Below, in pieces: positions 39,198 to 47,786 of a stretch of DNA of 64,000 nt. Under the pieces are notes generated by a model. It saw only the letters and a list, made by a program, of their open reading frames with translations. It made no database searches and was not told the origin of the DNA. The position numbers and the translations under genes are program-made. Position 1 is the stretch's first letter. Every line of letters begins with the position of its first letter. Location of the stretch: NCBI RefSeq assembly GCF_000281045.1, contig NW_008246139.1, positions 142,546-206,545 of the forward strand, given 5' to 3'. Source of the DNA: Saprolegnia diclina VS20 (Eukaryota > Oomycota > Saprolegniomycetes > Saprolegniales > Saprolegniaceae).

Positions 39198-41638
39198 GCG
39201 CTTTCTATCTATCCTAACACTTGCAATGCATATCCTCTCGAGCACCAAATTGTGATTCGGGTGGCCGAGCCGGAGAGGTTAGTCGGTTGCATATTGGCGC
39301 GGTTAGCCGGCTGGTCTGTAAAAACCGGATACGTCAACCGGCTAGTAAAACCGGTTAGACAGCACAACGATCGAGGCGGTTGGCAAGCCCACACACCCAA
39401 CGTCTTACGTCTGCGCTGCGTACGTATGCCTAGAATAGCGTCTTGCCTGCGAAGGGACGTAGCTACTCGTAGTAGTATCACGTAGATATATGGCTTCTTG
39501 GCTTCTTGGCTTGCTTGCCGCCTCACGTTTGGCAACAAGGAGGTAGGTACTCAAGCTGGAGTGGGAGTGGGTCCGCAGGGCAAGTCTATCGCTCGCGTCG
39601 TTGGAGCCCGAGCCAAGACTACCGTCCGAAGCAACCTCTCAAAAAACCAAGATTTTTTGTACAAGTGTCGTATCCGGATACCCAGCCAACCCTAAACGCG
39701 AGAAGCTACAGCTCGCACAATCTTTGAGAAGTTGGCCAATGCTTCTCAATAGCTGGCGTGTGCACCTACCAGGCAGGTTCGAAGTGTCAGTCCACTGGTG
39801 TCAGTCCTCGGTCTACAGTCGCGGAGCCCTACACCCATAGCCCCAACAACCCCGTGCAGAGCAATTCCGCGCGGAGCCGCGCGGTCGCAGCAGAATCGTT
39901 CGGGAACAGTACGGGTTGGGCATGTCTTGATACTCCCGCGTCGCAAAGATCGCACTGGATAAAAGGAATTCACTTAATTGATACTCTGAAACAGATGGGC
40001 ACAAGATCGGTCGCAGGTGCTGCGGGCGAATACGATATGTTCGCTCCGCTGCCACCACAAGCGCCCACCGCACGCAAGCAGCATTGAGCTGGAGCAGTGA
40101 TCGCAGCCGTCGGACGTTAAGAGCAGCTGCCCGGCACTATGGGCCAACCCATCACGCTTGGCTCCATAAAGGAGGCAGAAGGCGCGGTAAAACTCGGAGA
40201 AGCCCTCCGCGCCGTCAACTCGTGCGCCGGGGTCGTGGCTCGACTTGAGCCAGCGTGCATTCCCATCTTCTCTGCTATTTCTGAGCAAGATGCCCTTGTC
40301 AACAAACGTAATACATAATCGTGATGGGCTTGCCCGTGGAAAATCTCAACAGCAGCTCAATTCTCGCCGAAACATCCGAGAAAAGTCGCCACCGCGGGAA
40401 CGTGTTCGCGTCGACCAAGCAACGTCCACGACTACGCTCCCCCATTTTGACCCAGAGCGGTCATGGCGCCATCGAGCAGCCCTTTGAGCCCAATTTGGCT
40501 TTGCCACGAGCGAGCGCATCACTCTATGGGCTGCAGATGACGTTACAGCCGCGTTTCCTCCAGTCCTTCCTTCCCCTCTCTTTCCGTGCTGGCCAGAACT
40601 ATGGTGGCTGCGCTGATCGTTGGACAGATGATGGCTTCTCGTTCGAAATCGAAACCCATGGGAGGAACTTGAGTTGTTCTCAAGAGCCATCAATCACTGG
40701 GAACGCCAACTCCATCACAGCCCTGTATCCTCTTATCTGCGCGTCCTCCGGCGCTTGGATCACTCGCCTTTCGCCCTCGAGAGCGATTCCTCGTGAATCC
40801 GACATGCACTTTTACGGTATCGATCCGCCCATCATTCCTGTTCGTATGCGCAGAGAAGCCTCGGCTGGGATCGGCCCCATCACTTGGTGGTCGGCTGCTC
40901 CTCATGTAGTGTCGCGGCGGCCAGCAACTCCAGCAACGTCAGTTTTGGTGGCTGCAACACCTCTGTCCAACGCACGCACTCTACTCGATGGTCAGCGTCC
41001 GCCTGCTGCTTGACCGTCCGATCAAAGTCTGCTCGACCTTTGTCAGCGCCAGCGGCAAACATATATTTTGACGTTTCAGCGCAGTGGTCAGTGCCCGCTG
41101 TTTCAAACGTCGGACAATCACAGAGTATTGTCCAGCCAGTGTCCAAGCCGGTCCGCGAGTCCGGCTACTTGGACGATTCTACACTGTATCGACCATGTCG
41201 CAGCGCTCCGACGGCAGCCCCGAAATGGAATTTGGGGCGAGTCGCGAGCGACTTGTGAAAGCTCGAGTAGCCGACGCAGCTCGCCATCAATCGTGCAAGT
41301 CGCTGCGCGTTTGTTGGCACGGGGGCTGTCGAGTGACAGCTGTGATAGCGCATGTGCTGGCAGCCACCAGCTGTGATTGCACGGGATTGTGAATGGCACC
41401 CACTCGCGCAAATACCCGCGAAGGAGATCCGCAAGGAGTCGTCCCCGTCAAGCCACCGCCAGTCGTCACGACTTCACGCAACCCAACGCAAGAGCCACCC
41501 CCTAATGCCTTGTTGCTTTCACGCCATGGTTGTGTCTGCGAGCGTTGCTGTAGCGATTGGGTTCAAATTTCTGCCTGTAAATTTGAATATTTGACACACG
41601 ATGTGCAACGTCAGTTTACAAAACCACCCGGTGTACCC
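39198..41638. other. Long gene-poor region with decayed coding sequence
   Basis: About 2.4 kb without an intact gene, the longest such stretch apart from the gap region. It has CCGG-rich repeated fragments at 39290-39360 (ACCGGCTAG, AACCGGTTAG) and a stretch of broken minus-strand coding-like sequence at about 40350-41146. No RNA gene recognised. Confidence 0.45.
40350..41146 (-). pseudogene. Degenerate coding-like sequence, possibly mobile-element debris
   Basis: On the minus strand a frame ending at 40880 reads GADKGRADFDRTVKQQAD and VRWTEVLQPPKLTLLELLAA. Beyond its stop, other frames read RGIALEGERRVIQAPEDAQI, ELAFPVIDGS and FLPWVSISNEKP interrupted by several stops. The segments look like parts of one protein broken by stops and frameshifts. 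No reverse transcriptase, transposase or integrase motif is recognisable, so the origin is open. Confidence 0.25.
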
Positions 41639-43096
41639 ATGCACGAGGCAAAGTCCCGGTCCGTCCGGCCCAAGCACGCCCCCCCGATGCTGCTGCCCGA
41701 GATCCTCGAGGTCATCGTCGAGCACATTGGTGACAACGACACGCTCCTAGCATTCCTATCGCTATGGCCCGAGAAGCACTTGACGCTTCCGCTCCAGGCG
41801 CTTCGACATCTCCTTGGCCACACCACGAGCCAGCTCCGCATCGCGTGGCCTCTCGTCCACGTAGTAGAAGACAATTTGGACGAACAGACAATGGACTATC
41901 TCTACGGGACGTTTTCGTTGTCGCCACAGATCCACATTGAGTATCCGCTCAGCGACGCGGCCGACCTCGACGACGTGCTTCAAGATTATGGGCCGTGTCT
42001 GGCCGCCCTCAAGCTCTACTCGTCGTTCGAAGACGTCGACGATGCCCGCGAGATGCGCAGTATGCTGCTCTCGGTACCGCATCTGCGCCGGCTCGAAGTC
42101 CACCTCGTCGACCGCGATGACGCGATTCACGGGCTCTCGCTTTTGCTCCACGTACTCGAGCACCCGACGCTGACGCACTTTACGCTTGCCAACGGCGAAG
42201 ATCCCGTGCAGCTCGACATTGCCTTTTCAAACCGGCTGCTCCAGTGGCTCCAGACGCGCCGCGTCCAGCATCTCTCGCTCGAGAACCTGCTTTTGGACAC
42301 GAGCGCGGCGCTGCCTTCGGCCCTCAGCCGCGCGATTGCTGCGAACGACCGGCTCCAATCGCTGCATTTGCGCACTGTCGACATCTTTGAGAGCAGCGTG
42401 CTGCACGGCTACGCCTTGCCACAGTCGGTCACGTCGTTCGAGTGGGAAGAGCTGAGCGCGTCGGACAGCAGTGCCATCGACAATCTCGTAGCCGCGATCC
42501 AAGACGCACCGGCACTGCGCCACTTGGCATGCAAGAACATGGTGCGACTCCTTACCGACTCACGGGCACAGCGCGTGCTCTCGCAGCTCACGTCGCTGAC
42601 GCTGCACAACGTCACATCGAGTGAGATCCCGGCACTCGTCTCGGGCTTGCAGCACGTCGTAAGTCTCAAGCGCCTTCATGTATACAACAGCACCTTTCAA
42701 GGCGCGTCCGTCGAAGCCTTCCTCGCTGCCGTGAGCTTATCTCGCGACCTTGAGGAGCTCAGTATTTATGGTCATCGGTTTACAACCACAGAGCTCGGTC
42801 TCTGGCTGGAGGCGGTGCCTCGCTGGCCGAGGCTGCGGTCGCTGGCGCTGGCGTCGCACCGATGCTCGCTGTCGCAATGCCTCTCGCTACTACCGGCCAT
42901 TGCTGGCGCGGCCCAGCACCTCACGTCCCTGGATTTGTCCAACGACGTCTGGTCGCGAGGTGAAAAGGACCTCTTTTGGCGCGAGCTCGCAACCGTTGCA
43001 CGCGTCGATGTACAAGCCTGCGCCGGGAGCGACGTCCCGTCAAGAATCGTAGGTAGTCTTGTCGGTGCCGGCCAGCGTTGCGTCGTAATCACATAA
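41639..43096 (+). CDS. F-box-like/LRR protein 6 (485 aa)
   Basis: The clearest F-box-like head in the family: MLLPEILEVIVEHI, then LLAFLSLWPEKHLTLPLQAL, and RIAWPLVHVVEDN in the W-P strand position. LRR-like repeats follow (LRRLEVHLVD, LQSLHLRTVDIFESSVLHG, LTSLTLHNV, LKRLHVYNS, LEELSIYGHRF, LRSLALASHR, LTSLDLSND). The C-terminus VGAGQRCVVIT has Cys at -5. The ATG at 41639 directly precedes a short basic leader and the head; the longer frame from 41393 adds 82 residues of unrelated composition. Intronless. Ends the array on the right. Confidence 0.75.
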   Translation: MHEAKSRSVRPKHAPPMLLPEILEVIVEHIGDNDTLLAFLSLWPEKHLTLPLQALRHLLGHTTSQLRIAWPLVHVVEDNLDEQTMDYLYGTFSLSPQIHIEYPLSDAADLDDVLQDYGPCLAALKLYSSFEDVDDAREMRSMLLSVPHLRRLEVHLVDRDDAIHGLSLLLHVLEHPTLTHFTLANGEDPVQLDIAFSNRLLQWLQTRRVQHLSLENLLLDTSAALPSALSRAIAANDRLQSLHLRTVDIFESSVLHGYALPQSVTSFEWEELSASDSSAIDNLVAAIQDAPALRHLACKNMVRLLTDSRAQRVLSQLTSLTLHNVTSSEIPALVSGLQHVVSLKRLHVYNSTFQGASVEAFLAAVSLSRDLEELSIYGHRFTTTELGLWLEAVPRWPRLRSLALASHRCSLSQCLSLLPAIAGAAQHLTSLDLSNDVWSRGEKDLFWRELATVARVDVQACAGSDVPSRIVGSLVGAGQRCVVIT

Positions 43097-44179
43097 CATT
43101 TCGAGTGACATATTACCTGACGCTGCTCGTAGTCGCTGAATCAAGAAGCGAGGCGGATGCTCCAAGGCAAGGCTCCAGTTGGCACGCATGGGCTGGCTAC
43201 ACCTATACAGTCAATGCAGCTAAAGATGACATGTATCCGGTGTCAGTGGATAGGCCACTTGACGGGCGGAGGTCGACCGATCGGTCCTCGCTCTTGCGTT
43301 CTTTGTGAGATACAATCGCCCGAGAGTAGATACCACGACCACGTATTTCGTGCAGCTTAGTACAGCTCTTTAGACAGTCGCTGGCAAAATGCAGATGCCG
43401 CATTTGCTCTGTTTGCTCTTCTAATGATGGGCGTCCAAGTATCAAGTATGTATCAGTCGTGTATCAAATCAACGCTTTCGTGGGTGGCGTGGGCGATAGT
43501 GCGTACGAGCATTATACCGGGTACTTCCTCGAATATACGGCGGTCTATCCCCTCGAATAGATATTGTCATGGGTCAATATTTTATTAACCCATGATATTG
43601 TGTGCTCTCACAGTCAACACTCACTGTCAACAGCAAGCAGAAAAACGGTATATGGAGCAGTCATGCAGGTCGCTGTAGCCAGTACGTGTTGGCAGGCAAT
43701 GTGGATTGGTCCGTAGGATTGATACACTGACACTAGATCAGCACATCGGATCTCACAGGTTTTTCGGCTCTCGATACATTGATACATATGCATAGGAGCT
43801 TGTCCTGAGTGATGGGTCGCTGCCCGGTCGCTGGGTTCATGCAACCAGCGCACCAAAATGTATATTTCATGGAAAAACCATGACACAATCGCGGCCCTAG
43901 TACCGACATTGCCCTTGCATTATTCTACCACGTGGCAGCTCCTGGAGCCAGATAGACAACAGTGATTGGTGGACACTGGATCTTCTGGAGGTCCACTTGA
44001 TGAGCCTGGACAATGAAACACAAGCCGACGAGTCGACAATTATACAAAACTTGCAGCTTGGCGCGCTGCAAGGTGCCAGCATGTGCTCGACTGTGACAAC
44101 GGTAGATGTGCCAAGAGCGCTACGATCTAATGACATATCATGACAACAGAGCTACAAGAGGACTCTACGATTGGTGTTA
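43097..44179. other. Intergenic region with AT-rich segment and repeat copy
   Basis: About 1.1 kb, AT-richer than average. A short imperfect hairpin (TCATGGGT...ACCCATGA) sits at about 43567-43595, and one copy of a diverged direct repeat at 43899-43991. No gene recognised. Confidence 0.5.
43899..43991. repeat. Diverged direct repeat, left copy
   Basis: AGTACCGACATTGCCCTTG at the start and GTGATTGGTGGACACTGG then ATCTTCTGGAGG at the end match the right copy at 46663-46770 in order and orientation. The two flank the DUF6604-like gene. Confidence 0.5.
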
Positions 44180-46459
44180 TTACGACGAGCGTGGCACAAT
44201 GTAGGCGTCCTGGAGCTTGCTACTCGACGCGGTAATGATGCTCGCAGCGTTCCGCAGCAGCTCGTGCTCGAGGCTGCTTAGATCGCACCATGAGAGGAGC
44301 AGTCGGCCTGAATGGAACAAGCGCGGAATGATGTTGTCGACACTGAGGTCGGGCACTTTGGACAGCATTGGCATCATTTCCGCTGCGATATCCTTGGCCA
44401 CGTCGGTCAAGACGGTGCTCATCGCCATCAAATCGAGCTGGATGAACCGGCGCCACTCGTCGTCGGCCACGCGCCAGAGTTTGCGGAGATCTGGCAGCGT
44501 CCCGCCGTCGCGCACGGGCAGCGGCTGCATGCAGGTAGCATATCGGTACGCGTGGCTCAGGTCCGAGAAGCTCGTGCCCACGACGTCGCGATGGCGCGTG
44601 ATGGATCGTCCGAGGGCCTTCTGGAGGTTGCTGCGGCGGTCTTGCTTCTCACGGTGGGCAGCGTTCGCACGCAGCGTCTCGAGCGCACGGTCGGGCGACG
44701 CGCGCATGGCCTTGGTCACAGTGTTCAAGGCAAAGCCGCTCGAGAGCTCAAAAGCGGCGACGAATTGCCCTGGCGCCGTCGGGATCCCCGTCGGGAAGAC
44801 GTGCTTGTCTCGGGCGAGCAAGTCGAGAAGCATATCGAGCTCGACAATAGGCAAGATCCGGTTATGAATGCACAGCGCATTGTAGAGATGGAGCACGAGC
44901 CGGCCTTGGCCCACGTCATTGAGCAGCAGGTGCCCGGCGAGACCCGTAAAGACAGTCGACGACGTGAGGAGGCATTGGCCAGCCATGTACGGGTTGAACC
45001 ACCACATATCGCGCACCGCCTCGGATGGGAAGAGGCGCAACTTGGTCGACGTCACGCCCAGGATCTTGACGTACCATCCCGACATCGAGCGCAGCATCGA
45101 GGTATTGATGCCGCCCGCCTTGTCACGTTGCATGCGCAAGAGGGTCGACTTGTACTGCTGCTTGAGCGCGCGCGTCACCGTGAAAGCGAGCGAGGCGTCG
45201 GTAACGAGCAGCATGGCTTTCAAAAGACAGTGGGTCGCGACGACGAGCGCCATGTCGACAACGCCACCGCGGCTGCGCTTCTTCAAGAGCGACCACAAAG
45301 GGCTGACGGCCGCCAACTCGGGCGGTAGCGCAAACATATCCTTGTCGGCGAGGATCCGCAAACGAGGTGCGACCTGCGCAACAAACGCGTGTGCCAGCGA
45401 GCGCATGCAGCTTGTATCGAGCGCAATGTCGTCGTCGTCAAGCCAGAGCATGCTCGACGTGTACGCATACGCGTAGTGCACGCTGCAGAGATCGCTGCCG
45501 TGCCGCATTTGCGCCACACCTGGTGCTGGCGCCGTCGCGTCGGCCGTGAAGAGCGCTGCGAGCGCCTTGGCCTCTGCTTCGGATGCTGCAAAACGCGCGG
45601 CGAGGCCCGTTCCGTACTCGTTCGTGTTGATGACCGTAGAGCGCCGTATGAATTCGCACACCGCGACCGCGTGAGCAAGGCCCACGCCGTGTTGGAGCAC
45701 AAGCGACCGCAGCGCGTCGCTATTGCTCACAAGCACATCAATGGTACTGAACGAACCGAGATACGGGAGCTCGAGTGTCAGCGTCGACGCGAGCGACTGG
45801 GCGACGTGGACGACGTGGTTGGTGACGATCGTCGCAGCGACAAGCGACGTTGTGCCGTCCTGAAACGCGGCCCAGACAGCATCGACCTCGTCCAAGAGCT
45901 CGTCGAGGTCCTGGAGAAAGCACGTCGCGCGAAACTGATCGGCTTCGAGCTGCGCGAGCGCTGTCTCTTGCGACGTCGGCGCGGCAGGCGGCACGAACGC
46001 CGCCACATCAAACGCTGGCATAGAAGCATCGATCGTATCGTCGTCGCCGTCCAGCGCCAATGCTTCAAATGTGTTGGAGAGATCGTCGGTGGCGGCGGTC
46101 GATGGCGATGGACGGTCCGGGGTCAGCGTGGCCTGCATGGCCCGGAGCAAAGTGAGAAAGTGCAGATGGCCGTCGTCGCGCGGCAAGCACTTGGTCGCTT
46201 GCCAGCGCAGGCGAATACTCGTCGCAAGGCGGCGCCAGACATCGCGTGGGACGGCGACGCCGGCCTCGGCGACCGCGACGGCGGCGGCCCAGATCTGGCC
46301 GGTCGTCCACGTGTCAATGGGCGCCTTCAGCTTCGACTTTGACTTTGCCTTCTTGGAGGCTTTGAACGCGGCGCGCTCGAGCCACGTAAGCACGGCGTCG
46401 GTCGCTGCCTTGTAGCGGTGCCATCGGCCGTAGGAGCCGTCCGCAGGTGTTGGCGTCAT
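44180..46459 (-). CDS. DUF6604-domain protein (759 aa)
   Basis: Intronless minus-strand gene. The N-terminal 100 residues fit the DUF6604 pattern as I recall it: a YGRWHRYKAATDAVLTWLE start, a Lys-rich stretch, then WTTGQIWAAAVAVAEAGVAV, RLATSIRLRW and DDGHLHFLTLLRAM. This domain is found at the N-terminus of uncharacterised fungal and oomycete proteins; no activity is established. The rest is largely helical with no recognised domain (for example FRATCFLQDLDELLDEVDAVW, MLWLDDDDIALDTSCM, WWFNPYMAGQCLLTSS). No signal peptide or membrane span. I chose the ATG at 46459 (MTPTPADGSYGRW); the in-frame ATG at 46549 adds 30 residues without similarity. Confidence 0.72.
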   Translation of the reverse strand: MTPTPADGSYGRWHRYKAATDAVLTWLERAAFKASKKAKSKSKLKAPIDTWTTGQIWAAAVAVAEAGVAVPRDVWRRLATSIRLRWQATKCLPRDDGHLHFLTLLRAMQATLTPDRPSPSTAATDDLSNTFEALALDGDDDTIDASMPAFDVAAFVPPAAPTSQETALAQLEADQFRATCFLQDLDELLDEVDAVWAAFQDGTTSLVAATIVTNHVVHVAQSLASTLTLELPYLGSFSTIDVLVSNSDALRSLVLQHGVGLAHAVAVCEFIRRSTVINTNEYGTGLAARFAASEAEAKALAALFTADATAPAPGVAQMRHGSDLCSVHYAYAYTSSMLWLDDDDIALDTSCMRSLAHAFVAQVAPRLRILADKDMFALPPELAAVSPLWSLLKKRSRGGVVDMALVVATHCLLKAMLLVTDASLAFTVTRALKQQYKSTLLRMQRDKAGGINTSMLRSMSGWYVKILGVTSTKLRLFPSEAVRDMWWFNPYMAGQCLLTSSTVFTGLAGHLLLNDVGQGRLVLHLYNALCIHNRILPIVELDMLLDLLARDKHVFPTGIPTAPGQFVAAFELSSGFALNTVTKAMRASPDRALETLRANAAHREKQDRRSNLQKALGRSITRHRDVVGTSFSDLSHAYRYATCMQPLPVRDGGTLPDLRKLWRVADDEWRRFIQLDLMAMSTVLTDVAKDIAAEMMPMLSKVPDLSVDNIIPRLFHSGRLLLSWCDLSSLEHELLRNAASIITASSSKLQDAYIVPRSS

Positions 46460-46662
46460 GACCCTGATGAGAAAATGAAATGGTCCGAATCTCGTCCTAA
46501 TTTGAGGGCCTTCGGGCTGGCAACAGGACATGCCAGAATCGACTGCCAAGGCTTACGACTGACAGAGAAGAAGCTTTGTGTGATGGGTTGCATGCAGCCA
46601 GTGTGCAATAGTGTACATACATGTAGACACTACTATCTAGTACACGGAGCTGCAGTAGTAGA

Positions 46663-46770
46663 ACTACCGGCATGGCCCTTGTCCGGTCCTTCTGATACGA
46701 ACCCGTAATGTTACCGCTCACCGCAAGAAGATCAACAACGCTGATTGGTGGAAACCGGATCTTCAGGAGG
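46663..46770. repeat. Diverged direct repeat, right copy
   Basis: ACTACCGGCATGGCCCTTG and CAACGCTGATTGGTGGAAAC then ATCTTCAGGAGG correspond to the left copy. It lies 200-310 bp upstream of the DUF6604 start, so this copy may be its promoter and the left copy a duplicate of it. Confidence 0.5.
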
Positions 46771-47039
46771 CTTCATACCGGAAACTGGGACATTGGAATG
46801 GCACCGGCAGTTCACAATGGCTTTAATAGTTCGACTTTGCTAGAGCGCGTATAAGTATACGAGTTCTTGTTTGCACAACTACAATTATACTTCGAGGGCC
46901 GTTTTCTTCAAATCAATTCATTGAAAAATCACCCAGTGCCCAACGATGCCGCAAATCACAACGTTGAGCCTCTCTCCATCACTAGCGACTTGTAGTGGGT
47001 CGTTGAAAATAATCCCAGCATTCTCCAACATTTTCTACA

Positions 47040-47416
47040 NNNNNNNNNNNNNNNNNNNNNNNNNNNNNNNNNNNNNNNNNNNNNNNNNNNNNNNNNNNNN
47101 NNNNNNNNNNNNNNNNNNNNNNNNNNNNNNNNNNNNNNNNNNNNNNNNNNNNNNNNNNNNNNNNNNNNNNNNNNNNNNNNNNNNNNNNNNNNNNNNNNNN
47201 NNNNNNNNNNNNNNNNNNNNNNNNNNNNNNNNNNNNNNNNNNNNNNNNNNNNNNNNNNNNNNNNNNNNNNNNNNNNNNNNNNNNNNNNNNNNNNNNNNNN
47301 NNNNNNNNNNNNNNNNNNNNNNNNNNNNNNNNNNNNNNNNNNNNNNNNNNNNNNNNNNNNNNNNNNNNNNNNNNNNNNNNNNNNNNNNNNNNNNNNNNNN
47401 NNNNNNNNNNNNNNNN
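47040..47416. other. Assembly gap (377 N)
   Basis: Run of N. Frames shown across it have no meaning. Confidence 1.
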
Positions 47417-47786
47417 CATTTTTGACTGTCCGAGTGTATTGGCTCGAAAGTGCTTCACGAGAGCGCCACGTCATTGGTCATAGATTGTTGCTTCTAAACA
47501 CACGCAACCTTTGGCCGAGTCGACACACTTCAACCTCATAAGTCGCGAGTCTAGAAGCCCAAAAAGGTATGATCTCACGCTCTCAGCTGTGCCCTACCCG
47601 TAACAGCGTCTTACAGGAGTATTACGCAAATGAACACTGCAAAAGATCGCACCACGACCGCAAGATGGCGTCCGAATAGCCTACAGAGTTCCAGACGCTT
47701 CTTGTTATCCGGAAGAATAAGAAAGAATCCAGCCACGCAGTCTCCTGGCTTGTGATTGGAGGAGCCACTTCTGCCACGACACCACG

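Larger units (their letters stand above)
46460..47786. other. Intergenic region containing an assembly gap
   Basis: About 950 sequenced bases plus a run of N. Contains the right direct repeat and a GCCACGTCATTGG element (47465-47477) upstream of the lipase gene. Nothing else recognised; a short gene could hide in the gap. Confidence 0.5.

Noticed and set aside
39255-39330. tRNA-like start GGTGGCCGAGCCGG
   Set aside because: Resembles the 5' end of a class II tRNA, but no TpsiC box (GGTTCGAATCC-like) and no acceptor-stem complement follow.
43567-43595. TCATGGGT...ACCCATGA hairpin
   Set aside because: Only 8-bp arms in AT-rich DNA; expected by chance at this length scale.
45389-46342. 317-codon plus-strand ORF
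   Set aside because: Antisense to the DUF6604 gene; Arg-rich and without similarity to anything known to me.
46946-47474. ORFs across the run of N
   Set aside because: They consist of unknown bases and cannot be read.
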